Shown piece after piece: positions 23,184 through 35,605 of a DNA stretch of 64,000 bases. Position numbers and translations under genes: made by a program. The notes beneath the pieces are model-generated. The model was not told where the DNA came from, did not search any database, and was given only the letters and a program-made list of their open reading frames with translations. The stretch's first letter is position 1. The number at the start of each line of letters is the position of its first letter. The stretch is from NCBI GenBank assembly GCA_037974665.1, contig CM075781.1:37603735-37667734 (forward strand). The letters are read 5' to 3'. This DNA comes from Ehretia macrophylla. Taxonomy: Eukaryota; Streptophyta; Magnoliopsida; Boraginales; Ehretiaceae.

Positions 23184-23390
23184 ATAGGCGGATCTATAGT
23201 TGGGCCCGTGGGAGCTACAAAAAAATAAAATTTAAAAATCTATGTATTATTCAAAAAAAAATAAATTAAATATCTATATTTTCTTAGTTAAAAAGAGTAA
23301 TTAACCTTGACTAGAAAAAAAATATATATTCACATAGTTTAAAAATAATAGTTTTAGCCCCACTTGAAACAACTCCTAGATCCGCCCTTG
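23184..23390. mobile_element. hAT-like MITE next to the splice donor of the second HSF locus
   Basis: The left end AGGCGGATCTATAGTTGGG and the right end reversed, CAAGGGCGGATCTAGGAGTTG, are imperfect inverted repeats of the GGGCGGATC type common to plant hAT MITEs. The interior is AT-rich. The target duplication is not clear. Its right border lies 12 bp inside the intron from the exon 1 donor at 23402. Confidence 0.6.
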
Positions 23391-23739
23391 ATAAATACTT
23401 ACATAACTTCGGAGTTGGTTCACAAAGAAAGAGAATTTATTGTGTTTGAAATATCTTGAGAAAACCTCTACAGCACACCGATGGGTGTCCCATACAATGA
23501 AGCTGGTTCCTTGAGGATTCCATGAAATGATGGAATTGGTTTTCGGATCGTTCACCATGTCATAGGTACAAAGCAAAAAGCGAGTTGGTTGTTAGCATGA
23601 TCAGCACCACTAGTAATAGCACCAAGACCACCACCATCACCACCATTACATGAGCTGGTCTCACTAACATCATCATCAATAATCATAATTTCATGAATTG
23701 ATCCCCCACTGTGTTCTTCTTCTTCCATGAATGACATGT

Positions 23740-25561
23740 AAATTAAAATGACTTGTATATGAATTCAATCAATACAACTTATAATTATTTATATTGATTA
23801 TATCAATATATATAACATGCATAATTTTAATTTGGTGAAGACACATGTTCATAAAGTGCATCAACGTACGGTGTGATTTCTTAAATGTAAATATATTGAA
23901 AACATTAATTTCATGTTGAAGTTGTATAATAACTCGTTGCAATATTTTTTCAATTTTCAAGTTCACATGTTTCTTGTTTTGCATGTACGTGCTTTATGGT
24001 ATTTATTCCTATTTGTGCATGTCCACTGTTAAAAAATAGTTGTGATTAAATAGAATATATTCCTCAAGAAAACACAATTTGGGATTATTTCGACTTAATA
24101 GTAGACTCTATCATGCGTTCTTCATACACGAGCTATGATTTGTGTTAATACTTCGAATTGGCTTTAATAAAAATAAATATCATCAGAAATTTTTTTTAAT
24201 TATTAAGTTTCCTTTAGCTTAAGTCTCACATTTGCACGAGTAGTGTTGCGTCAGAATCCAACAACATTAAACATGCAAGCAAAATTAATGTCATAAATTT
24301 AAAAATAATTGTATTGGGTTTCAAATTAATTAGTCCAAAATAATTAATCGTATTATTACTTAAACCTATTCCACTCAATTATATATAAACTACTCAACAT
24401 CATGTCTTGAATCTTGAACCGCTATTAAATATTGAAATATGAACTATTACATGTTAGAGATCATGTGATTTCAGGATCCTGAACGCATGAGTAGAGAGTG
24501 GTATTCATATTAGGGGAACGAATTTGCTAAGTTAAATGCAACTAAAACTAGCCTTTTCTCAAATTTGAACGTCGAGAACTTTCATTAAAGTTTTTGTTTA
24601 TTTGTTAAGCTTATAGTCGTTACACATGACTATTAATATGGAAGTTTGAGTTATATCAAGAATGCTAACATTTCCATGTCCTATATTGAACTATAGTCCT
24701 TGCTCTTTTTCAAATCATCTTCCGACCTTGAGCGTTTGATTGCCATTGTCCTTTGTTTATACTTTGGTATCTCATTTTCATAGTTAATTTTGCTCACATC
24801 TTCAATTACTTCTGCAAGTAATGAATGACTTACTATGGGTTAGAGGGTTATACAAGTTCATTTAATTCAAAGGAAGAAGGAATCTCCATCCAATACAGCA
24901 CTAAGAACCATACCCTTTTGCAGTTAAAACAGTCAATCTTAAAAATTGAAATATTGATTAGAATACCGAATATTCGATCACGGATACCACAATTGTGGAC
25001 CGAGTGAAATCAAAAAAACTAGCGGACTGATCTTACTCGAGTCCGTATTACCGCGGAGCAACAGCCACATCCGAATCTCTAAAATCTTATTGCTTTAGAT
25101 AAATGTTACAACAATACTCCTCATCCTTTTGGTTTCAATTATTTGTTCTATTTTCATTCTGTGCATAAAACATTGTCTAGTTGAACACAATTCGTTGAAA
25201 ATCTAAAGTAACTATATACAATTGAAGCATGAGTAAATTTAGTTTGGACCAAACAAAGTTAGACTAAAAATCACATTTGGGGAAAAGAGAGTGAATCCTT
25301 GAAGTGGTCTTAACTTTATTTCCCGAATAACATCGAGATAATACAGAGATTTTATTTGAATACTGATCAGTTGCAACTAGCTGCAAAAATTTGAGGATCA
25401 ACTAATTAATCCCTGTTGTTGTCTAAAAACATGCGGGCCCAACTGGGTAAAGGGATAACCCCCAAAAAGAATTAAACAAATCATCAATACAAAAGCAAAA
25501 CATGTAATATTGTAATCGTTGTTGAACAATGTTGGCAATTTACACACTCTTAATTCGCTCC
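23740..25561. other. AT-rich region up to the 3' end of the first NDB gene
   Basis: No coding signal was seen. About 25300-25561 would include the 3' UTR of the minus-strand NDB gene that ends at 25562. Confidence 0.55.
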
Positions 25562-28500
25562 TTAAATGCGGCTCGAGTCCCTTCCAAAAATGAACCGCCT
25601 TGTCCAGTCTGATATCACATATGCCCTTGTACGCCAACTTACCAGCTTGCTGAAAGTAGTATCAAACACACCACAACAGTCAAACAACATATAATATCAT
25701 CAGTTTCTGAAACAATATGTGATTTTACTAATAATGGGGTAGTGGTAGAGAGAGAGAGGTTGGAGAGAATGATACAGACCTAGCATACACAGAATACCAA
25801 AGCCACTGTGTGCTTTGACCAATCGACACCCAATCTCCCGGAAGTTGTGCTGCTGCTTGCTCCCCTCCCAAAGGTGCAAATTGTCCAAAATGCTTGTACC
25901 TTGAATTCATCATAAAAGCACTAATCATAAACAAATTCCACCACCATCTAGCAAACCTCGAGGCACACTAATATATCATGAGCAATTGGATGGAATTAAG
26001 ACAACCAAAGGATTTCGGGTCCTTATTCATCTTTATTCTTTTGTTAAATTTCTTTTCTGTTTTTCTTGGGACCTTGTAATTAAGGACATATATATATATA
26101 TAGACGAAAATGGAGGTGGTAAAAAAAGTGGAGAGAGAAGTTCGGGTAAAAGATTAACTCACCGGAAGGGTCGGAAACGATGGCGTCCTTCTTCTCTGAA
26201 ACGAAGAGGACCTTCTGGATGTTTCTCAGCTTCCTCCATGCGGTTAAAGCAATCAGCAAGATAGGCACCTTGTTGAGCTGCGACCTGAAGTGGCATCATT
26301 GAAGCAAATAAGGAAAATGACAGGAAAGATTCCAGAAAATAAACATGATCTTTTTTTTTAAGACTCAACCTGCGCAGTCGCAGGAAGATTCTTCATCTGG
26401 GAATCCACTTGCGACAGGGCTGACTTGAATTCCTCAATATTCACTTCCACAGACTCCTTTACAGCATCCCCTTTCGATTCTTTCAACAGATCAACGAGAG
26501 AGTGCATCTTGTTATTTTTTAAGTAGAGCTCTAATTGGGGATATCTTTCACATATGTCGTCAAGCACTTCTTGAAATTCTTTCACCGTCAGAGTTCCAGA
26601 GTTATCTTTGTCTGCTTTACGGAATATAGCAGAAATATCTTCCTACAACATCCACAAAAACAGAAGGAAATATTCCTTAACTAAGAATATATAAAATGCA
26701 TATATGTTAAAGTGAACTACATATGTAGTATAGTTCATCATAGAATAAAAGGTTACCATGACCCTGCGTTGGTTAATTGTAGCACAATCTCCAAGTGCAT
26801 ATGTGTTCTCACGTCCTTCAACTCTTAGCCATTCATCAGTTGCCAAAACTCGTCTATTAGCCTGTTAGACTCGAGTTGTTTAGATGAAGAATAAAAGCAA
26901 CTTTATTTGGTCGCAATCAAGTAATGCAATAATTCTAGGACAATATTAATGATAAAAACACAAAATGTGTAATTTTCAACTCAAATTATTTCACCATATA
27001 AAAAGTACCTGACCAATTTGCTTCATGTAGTCCATGATAACTGGCCTAGTACCAATCCCGGTAGACCAAACAGCCATTCCATACGGCATTGAGGATTTCT
27101 CCCCAGTTTTGGCTTCTTTAGTGGAAATTTGTTTATCTGAGACTTCCACAACCATGGATCCTGTTTTCACATCGATTCCATCTCTCTTGAATTTTTCCTC
27201 TGCAAAAGCTGTGATTCTTTTGTCAAACCTGAAAACCAGAAACTTCAAAACGCATGAGAAGACATGTGGATGGGAACATATCAACCTGATATAAAAAAAA
27301 AATTGAAAGCATTTAATCAAAACTGAAAACAAAAAACAGTTCACATCAGGAGCAGGATGAAGCAATTTTCTTGCACGCCATGAACATGTGCATTAGCATA
27401 TTGAAACATTTTTTAAAATAACACATTCAAAATTCTATTGGAGAAGATATATATTGTAAAACAGATGTAATACTCAACAATATTTCTCTGAAAAAAAACA
27501 ATATTTCAAAGATAGGGCATAAACCTGACCTATTATATAAAAACTGTATTCAATTAAATGTGATAAAAAGAAGTTCACCTGAAAAAGAAAATGTATATTG
27601 ATCCCAAATTTTCCGAAAATTACACGTGCAAAATTCTACTGATGCAGCTATATATTACATAACAGGTAAGGAAAGGTTAATATTATGGTGTAAAAGGGAA
27701 TATTGCAATATGATTACAGAAAGTTGTGCATTTTCTAGAAAAATATTGCTCTCTTAATCCCAAGCATCTATCTACTTCCCACAAGAAAGGGACGGACAAG
27801 AAATTGAAATGGTATAACAACACGAATCATGTCACATGAGAAACTTCAACTCTGTTTCTAACAAAAACAACAGAGAAATTTAAATAAATAAATAAAAAGA
27901 AGAAAGATGAATCCGCTTAGCAGTAAGAATGTTGCTGAAAATTCTGTTCCTACGAAAAGGATTGGTCTTTCTCCTAATTCGCCGAAGAAATCCTGTTGAG
28001 AGAATTATAGGCTACTCCTACAAACCAAGACAGCTTATAAAAGAGTGAATAGGTGATTATGTTTAGCTTCTTGCATATATAACGTAGTTAAGTTTCTCTT
28101 GCATTGAAGCAGCATGATTATCCTTTGGTTTTAACCTACTTCACACTAGGTGCTTGATGATAGTCCATTATATTGTGGACACCTAGTCTCTTGGATGGCT
28201 GTCAAAAGGAACATTAGCAGGCTAGCTAATTTTTCCCATCTGTTATGTTAATTTGGACCATTTGTTGCAAGAGTTATTCATCTCCACTCAAAATTCATTT
28301 TCCCAAACCAAAAAAAAAAACTATGCTAAAATAACGGAGATTCCATTTTTCTTTTGGGTGGGCGGTAGGGAGCACAAAGAAAAAGTGTCTTACATGTTCA
28401 AAATATGATCAGTTGCCTCAAGAAGTGTTATCTTAACCAGATCTTCGACTTTAGGATACAGCCTGACTATATCTTCATTTACAAAATCATGAAGCTGAGC

Positions 28501-31295
28501 TGCAAATTCAACACCTGTTGGGCCTCCACCGACAATAACAAAGTGAAGAATTCTTTTTCTCTCTTCATCACTCAGGTTAGGTAAACTGGCTCTTTCAAAA
28601 CAGTCAATAACGGTCCTACGAATCTCCTGGGCATCTTCTACTTCCTGCAATGGGGGATACTTTCATTAGTTAGCAATAAAATTAAATTTAGATGAACTTT
28701 ATAGTAAAATAGCCGAAATGTCAACCGATGAGAATCTGGTTTCAAGACCTAACTAAATTAACATTGTTCCAGGGAGACCACTGGAAACATATATGAAGAT
28801 TCTAATGGTGACAAAACTAGTGTATAGCCAGAACCTCTGGAAGTTACCTTCAAGAAATGGCAATTCTCCGAGACACCAGGGATGTTAAAGGTATTTGACC
28901 GGGCTCCAACGGCAATAACAAGATAGTCATAGTCAACAACAAATTCTTCGTTCCCATTCAAATTGTTGTCCAAATTAGATCGACAGTGAACTTTTTTATT
29001 TTCTGCATCAATCTTGAAACATTCAGCTTCCCAGTAGCGCATGTCTACATTTTTCTGCAAGCAGGGCACAGAAGTTATAGAACAGTTTACTCAGCCTTCC
29101 ATAGCAAAAACACATAAAAGTTAAAAATCACAATCATTGCTGACGAGTTCCAGTTCAATACATTTTAACACTGAGAATTCATTATGCTCGAAAGAAGGAG
29201 ACAATTATAAGATTAATATCATTTTTCCATGGATAATAGATTTTTGTCAATTCATCTGGTGTACCTTTCTGATAATGTTGCGAACAGGTTCTACAATACT
29301 TCGAGCTTCCACAGTGCCACATGTAACACTGGGTAGCAAAGGGGTGAACGCAAAGTAGTTACGAGGCGATATGACCTGGACATCATATGAGGGATCCTTC
29401 AGATTCTTCACAAAACTTGTTGCTGCCCAGCCAGTTCCAAGTACCACCACCCTCTTTTTCTTGCTAGCTTCAACTGAATCAGCAATATTTGTACCACCAT
29501 ATGATTGCGCCTCAGAGTATGCCACAAGGCCACTCCCACTGCCAATAATATAGACGATATTACAATTCAAACAATTAAACACATCAGCATACTTAGATTA
29601 AGCTATACCATAACAAAATTAAACTCCATTAAGAGTAGCTAATAGAGAAAGCAGTTAGACAAGCCCATGATAGAAAAGCAAAAGTAAAGTATTGGATGAA
29701 ACATAATGATCAGGAGAAGGCAACAGTATCTCCTGCAAGTATACCAACAAACTTGCCAAATGACTGTTTCGAGTGGGTATAACAGGCAGATGTATAGACG
29801 ATACAAGAAAGGAGAATAGCAAGTTCTGCCAAGTGAAATCCTGTACATGAAATATTCCTCGGGTAGTTTGCTTAGAATTGAGATTTTACAATTAGCATCA
29901 TGAATAAACAAATCAATTCAATTTTCAATGTGGATATCCCCTCTCTGGCCCCTCTTATCTCCTTTTCGCTTCTGAATAGGCTCTGATGCATTTGAATCAT
30001 ACCTTCAACATGGACTTGGGTCATGGTGCTTATACCATAACTTGATCAACTATTTAAAGAACAAATATAGATCAAGGAGGCAGAGTTTTGGCCCGTAAAT
30101 GTTATACATGTGATTTATATCATAAAGACATCTCAACAATTATAAATATGTGCTTGGCTTCTAAGCTAAATATTTAGGGACCTTTACTCATAGTTGTCAA
30201 ACAACCAGGGAGCAATCGAAAAACAACAGACATCACTTATCAAATTCAGATTGCAAATTCTGAGGTAATATCCAACCGTCCCATGAGTTTGTTATTCCTA
30301 AATGAGTCATGAAGGGTATAACGAACATGCCCTGTCTCCACATTGGATCAAGAACAGGGTCAGAAGGATCAAAAACTGCTAATTCATACAAAGCCATAGA
30401 ACCGGCCCAACAAACAATTGAGGCAAATCTAGTCCTCCGACGAGCTAGGACACGAGTAGAGGCTATCAATGCGATGATTTTATAACTAGTTGGTGCGTTC
30501 AAATAATCAATATTAGTTCTGTATGGTTTCAAGGGATTCAGCCAATTGTCTTGGTTGAATTGAACATCAGAAGAAGAATTAGGCCAAAAATTAGGATACA
30601 TTCTGGGAAAATCAAACTCATTAACCAAACTATAAATATGTATTCACCAAAAAAGAAACTGTAGATATGCAGGCAACAATGCCAACTAATTATTGTCCAA
30701 AATACGATTGCATTTGTTGACACAATGCACAGACAGATCCACAAGTCTACTATCATCATTCCCACCTAATTAAGTCAATACATTCGCAAATTAGTATCTC
30801 AAACCTACGAATAGCATTATAGCTAACCAAATTATCATAATTGTAAATGATAAATCAACAACATATATTACTAAAAGGAGGTTTATGTATTGATAACTAA
30901 ACAGCGCATCAATTAGATTATGATTATCTCACATTACCGTCATAAGCAGTGATCAAATACGATAACGCTATACTTCTTTTCTATTATTATCACCTTCCCT
31001 TAATCGAAACTGTTTCCTACCATATTTATATATGTATACAAATGCTGATATCTAATGAGAAATTAAAGCATAGAAATCGAAAACAAATATAATTTACTAA
31101 ACAGAGCATCATATATATTCCATGTCTATATCTATATCTACATCAAAGTGTTTCATACCATATCGTGCACGGAAATACGTGGAATTCAAACATAAACAGT
31201 TAGTACCTGACGGTTAAAACTACAAGAAGCTTGGAAAATGAAGGATTTTCACGAAAATTTCGAGAAAATCTCTCCAACAACGCTAGTCTCTGCAT
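25562..31295 (-). CDS. External alternative NAD(P)H-ubiquinone oxidoreductase, NDB type, copy A (10 exons, 582 aa)
   Basis: Exons: 31295-31207, 29538-29265, 29054-28848, 28644-28394, 27228-27009, 26861-26757, 26642-26370, 26284-26163, 25899-25780, 25649-25562; they sum to 1749 bp with every phase matched. A hydrophobic N-terminal segment ([16 protein letters not shown], about 22-37) fits an inner-membrane-facing external enzyme. The FAD Rossmann motif VVLGTGWAA is near 61-69. The NAD(P)H Rossmann motif GGGPTG is at 229-234, and Glu266 ends beta 2 (ITLLEA), which in this family favours NADH over [13 protein letters not shown] and YALGDCA are the usual C-terminal FAD/quinone motifs. An intact EF-hand loop [12 protein letters not shown] (393-404) marks the NDB group and Ca2+ control. 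It ends in FGRDSSRI. Role: oxidises cytosolic NADH and reduces ubiquinone without proton pumping. A 5'-UTR intron is likely (about 31493-31348). Confidence 0.93.
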
Positions 31296-31733
31296 TTTCA
31301 CTTTTCAGCTTTTCTGCAAACAAAGCTCTTCTTCTATCAGCAAACCGCTACACAAACAAAAAAAAAAAAAAAAAACACAAAATTATCATCAGAACACCTC
31401 TTAACCATTAAAAAGTAACATAAACATATATATAGATAAATATACATACATAAATATATATACAGAGAGAGAAGAGAGAGGAGAAAGAGTTCATACTTTT
31501 TAGAGAGAGAAAGAGAACTTTGTGACTTGTAGGCAGCAAATGAAATGAAAAGCATATGAGGAATATAAAGCTTTACACTGCGTGTTGTGTGGGTTGTGTG
31601 TGTGTGTGTGTCTTACCTGTACCAGCGAGGCTACACCTGAAGTGAACTGCGCGTCACGAAACTTCTCTGCTTTTCTCTTCTTTCTCTTTTTTTTTTTTTC
31701 TTTTAACAGCTTCTTTTTTTCGTTCCCATTTTT

Positions 31734-31847
31734 TGGGCTCATTTGGTTGACTTGGGCCTCAAGAATCAGACACGTGTATTTCGGTGGCTGCTGTAGGGAT
31801 GCTCTTTTGTCCCCGCCGTTACTCAACACGTGCTTGGTAGGTGGGCC
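31734..31847 (-). promoter_or_regulatory. Promoter cluster of NDB copy A: three site II and two G-box motifs
   Basis: TGGGCT/TGGGCC (site II) occurs at 31734-31739, 31753-31758 and 31842-31847. CACGTG occurs at 31771-31776 and 31827-31832. All lie within 114 bp, some 440-550 bp upstream of the start codon and just beyond the likely 5' UTR. Site II motifs are known from promoters of nuclear genes for mitochondrial proteins; G-boxes bind bZIP/bHLH factors. Function here is inferred. Confidence 0.5.
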
Positions 31848-32105
31848 ACATGTCCAGCCTCTACTTATTGACTCACCCAGCACGCCAAAAAGTGCATGAA
31901 TTTGACCGTGTTTTTCATGAGAATGTGTTGTACGTGCTGCAGGAAACGCTGTACGTTTGGATCGGACGGTGAGGAATGAATCACCGACTGGATGGGTTTG
32001 ATTATTTAATGAACGAATTTTGGAACGTTGACTGGTTAATCATGGTGACAACTAAGAAGACGGAAGGTGAAGCTGAGATTTGTTTGGAAGATTTTCCCCA
32101 CCAAC

Positions 32106-32960
32106 TTTTGGTGAGATCTCCCAAAAATATAGGTGAAAGTTAGTCATTTTTTTGTTTAAAGGGATATTTAAGGAAATATTACATATTCACATTACAAGTT
32201 TTGATCTAATACTGGTTATTCTTCCCTTTCACGGGAAATTGAAAGCTTCTGAATTGGCATTTTTCTTGCGTGTATCAATTAAAGTATTTTGGTTGAAACT
32301 AGCATATAGGAGGATCAATCGACTAAAGTAAATTATATATGAATTTTTCTGTCCACAATTAAAAAGATTGAGTACGTTATCAATAAATTTTTACCTCTTA
32401 ATCATCTTTCAATAATTCGTAAAAAATTCTTTCAAATGCTTCTTCTATTTTTGTTCATAGCGCAATTAAACTAGTTACATAATTCGAGAATCAATTTCAA
32501 AATCTCTCACATTTAGAAGGAGATCATACACCTGAAGCAAATGCTCAATGATGAATGTTAGTCATTTGATTATTATAAGGAAAGTTGGCTTACAGCTTAC
32601 CGTTGACTATAGTAATAACTTTCTAGATGATTAAAGGAGGGTCTGCTTTTATCTAGAAAAAAAAATTGAGATTTGTTGCAAGATTTTTTTTAGTACAATA
32701 GAAATTTTAAACGTGATTTAAATTTGAAATTTTTTATTATAATCAATCATTACTTAATCGTTATATCTAATTCATGGGTTATTGCAAGATTTTTTTTTTT
32801 TTTGTTAGAAGGTTCATGCAAGATTTTGGCCACAAAAGAAAAATACATTTGGTGAGATGTCCCCAAAATATTGGTGAATGTTAGTCATTTGACTGTTATA
32901 AGGAAAGTTGGCTTAAAGCTTACCTTTGACTACGATTCTAACTTTCTAGAGAATTTAAAG
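32106..32960. repeat. Dispersed direct repeats upstream of NDB copy A
   Basis: An 86-bp block containing GTTATAAGGAAAGTTGGCTT occurs at 32875-32960, and with about ten differences at 32552-32637. The adjoining block TTGGTGAGATGTCCCCAAAA (32849-32890) recurs at 32106-32147. They look like remnants of a local duplication or a low-copy repeat. Confidence 0.65.
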
Positions 32961-33014
32961 TTGGTTTGTCTTCTGCACAACCAAGAATAATGGTCAAAGT
33001 AATTTTATAATTTG

Positions 33015-33175
33015 GACTATTTAAATGAACTGTAGATATCTAAAATGATTGATTTATTAATTGAAATTTAAATATTTAAATCGACAGTTGAGATATAAAA
33101 TGAATGATTTATTAATTGAAATTTAAATGTTTAAATCAACAGTCGAAATCTATAATGAATGTTTTAACAATTGAA
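33015..33175 (+). repeat. Tandem repeat, about 55 bp, three imperfect units
   Basis: Each unit carries ATTTAAAT, an AACTG/GACAGT core, ATAAAATGAATGATTTATT and AATTGAA. The units start at about 33018, 33066 and 33120. AT-rich and non-coding. Confidence 0.65.
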
Positions 33176-33404
33176 AAAGAACTGAATATTATTGACTGAA
33201 TGGTCGACTATTTGATAGAACAATCTAAAAGGTAAATCAAAATATTTTACTTGAAAAAGGAATTAAAGAAAGAGAATCATACACTTCTCAAGATTTTTTA
33301 CGTTTAGTAATGATAATTGAATTTCTAATATTACTTGTAGCCAAGAAGGCCAATAATTATTATTGTTAGATACATTCGCAAATGAAATGTTGTTCATGCC
33401 TCCA

Positions 33405-33550
33405 GGACATGGTTTAGCGATAGTGGAGGTGAGATCATTCCTGCAAAATCGCGAGTTCTAGAGTTCTACCTTTAAGTAACTGTTTACTAATTGGTGGTCG
33501 GGTGCAGCCAAATAATTCGATAATCGAATTCCGCCGATTGTCTTCTCACA
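33405..33550 (+). repeat. Possible tRNA-derived SINE fragment
   Basis: TTTAGCGATAGTGGAGGTG resembles a worn pol III A box. GCGAGTTCTAGAGTTCTACC about 40 bp on resembles a B box, and AATTCCGCCGATTGTCTTC follows as a plausible SINE body. No target duplication or A tail was seen. Confidence 0.35.
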
Positions 33551-35605
33551 TCATAAAAAAAAAGTTGTTGTTCATGTTTAGATGAATAAATTTGACCCAA
33601 TTAACTATAACTCAAAAGGTATTTACTAATTCTCCAACTCAAAAGATATGAAAAAATAATTAAAAAAAGTTTAACGAATCTTATAAAGCAGCCTAATTCA
33701 AATGATTTGTTCGTGCCTCCTTAATCTAATTGAATCAACTGACCCTTCAATTTTATTTATGTGAACTGGACAAAAACGTGATGATTTTTTTTTCCTCGTA
33801 ACGTGAAGCATTGAAGTGACCTCAAAAGGATGCTAGTCACTCTTTTTTTTTCTTTTTTTTTATTTATAAAAAAGAGATTAACAGTGATTCTTCACCTACC
33901 TGTAAGTAACTCAAATTTAATACCATTTAAGTCTCAAGTTAAAATTATTCTCACTAAACTTAACCCTTTTATCTAAATAGCTAAACAATCTCAAGATGTG
34001 ACCACCCCGTACGCCATGTAAATGGGGTTGGATGATTTTGTGTTAATATAAAACCTCTTCTTGCCAAAAATAGAAAAATGTCCCAAAAAAAGAGACTTTT
34101 CGGGTGCACCATCTTACATGCGTTTGCAAGTCAAATTCAAAAACTTCTAAAAAAAAGAGACCCAAAAACTGCACCAAAACATTTTATTTTGTTTTTTTGG
34201 TCAAAGCACAAGACATTTCAAATCTTTCTAAGTTACCTAATTCAAAAGTTTGAAGTCACTAGATCTTGAGATTACATATTATATTAATCACTTATTGTTC
34301 TTTTACTTTTTAATATGGAATAATTGGTTTTCTCTTTTGTCTCCTTAGTTCACATGAAGAATCTTACCAACTCTCTCCCTTTAACATGTGTACTTTTAAT
34401 ATTAGTTTTCGATCCTCGTTGATTTCTAGTGACGGATTTATCTTTATCTCGAATCTAACAAGTTCTATTTCCTAAGATATAAGAATTAAGTTTTCCTTGA
34501 TCAAGAGTTAATCGCGTTATCATAACTTTCATTTGTTTTAAGAATATAGTCCAAAAATTATGAATTATTATAAACTAACTCTATTGTACGAGTTTACTAT
34601 CAACTCTAATACCAACTTATTTACGTGGTTTAACCAAATATGCTACTCCAATAAGACATGAGAAAAATATTATAGGGGATCAAAACAGATACAAGATAGG
34701 ACTCTCTCGTTTACATTTTATCTACCCTCATTAAACCAATATATATTGAGTTACAAAGAAATTTTATATGCACCAACAAAAGAGTTAATATGTAAAATAA
34801 AAAAAGTACTATTCTTAATTTAAAAAAAAAGGGTACTACAAGACTACTAGGACTTTGATTTAATGATAATATTACTCGTTGTGTATACAAGAAGTTGTGA
34901 GTTCGAATCTCACAGGTTAAATTATCTACTTTGACCTCGCGCATTATGGAAAAATGTTGGTTTAGTTGGTTCACACTTCTCCAAAAATTGAAAAAAAAAA
35001 AAAAGAATGAGAGATTTAAGAGTCGTTAATTATTCTTAAGTAAAGATAAACCAAACCAAACCAATTACTAAGTAGGATTGACTACATAATGTACTCATGC
35101 CAGTAATTTCTATCGAAAGTCGGGAAGATGTGAAAGACATTTTCTAAAAATGAATGATAGTGGAGAACCAATGAAGTATAACTGATAGTATCTCCACCTT
35201 AAATCGACATCTAAATGATTGTCCAGATGCAGATGAGCAAGAAAGATATTGCAGCAAACGTATTACAACAGCTAGAAAACAAATATGGTCATACTAAATG
35301 AAAATTGTTGAAACTGTTACTGGAATCTCACCCTTCAGACAAAATAGATTTAAGTTTCATATGACAATCTATGCCGCAGAATAACACTCGGTTTTCATTT
35401 CGGCTGTTGGTACAACCAAGATTTAACAATCTTAGCCGTAGCTTTGCAACCTTAAGATAATGTAACACTCTTTCCTCGCTAGAAATTTAATACCGAAACG
35501 GTCGGCTTGTACCTGAAGAATGTAAAAGGAAGAATTTCTCATCACTGCAACACATCATAATACTATGTATGTCTTTGATACGAATCAGCAATTTAGATCC
35601 ATAAC
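33551..35605. other. AT-rich gap between the NDB copies
   Basis: No gene was seen. GTGAGTTCGAATCTCACAGG near 34900 resembles a B box but lacks a matching A box at the correct spacing. The 35400-35605 part would be the 3' UTR of NDB copy B. Confidence 0.5.

Larger units (their letters stand above)
21884..23737 (-). pseudogene. Second HSF locus, frameshifted in the DNA-binding domain
   Basis: Exon 1 (23737-23403) and exon 2 (22369-21884) join at the same HSF splice position (LRSY|GFRR) with a GTAAGT donor. The N-terminal frame starting MSFMEEEEHSGG runs to about 23590. The DNA-binding domain (FLLCTYDMVNDPKTNSIIS onward) is in another frame, and that frame has a TAA four codons before the first Phe of the domain. 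No simple start therefore includes the whole domain. The recognition helix reads FFVNQLRSY, with Asn for the invariant Arg. Exon 2 (FRRISCDQWEYQKKYFQKGK) continues 161 aa without a clear heptad HR-A/B; WDEFFKEI near the end could be a worn AHA motif. A one-base sequencing error is the main alternative to a pseudogene. Confidence 0.72.

Noticed and set aside
29137-29553. Plus-strand frames inside the NDB copy A gene
   Set aside because: They overlap exon 2 of a well-supported minus-strand gene and show no family signature.
34880-34945. tRNA-like B box GTGAGTTCGAATCTCACAGG
   Set aside because: No cloverleaf or A box at the correct distance; probably chance or a worn SINE.
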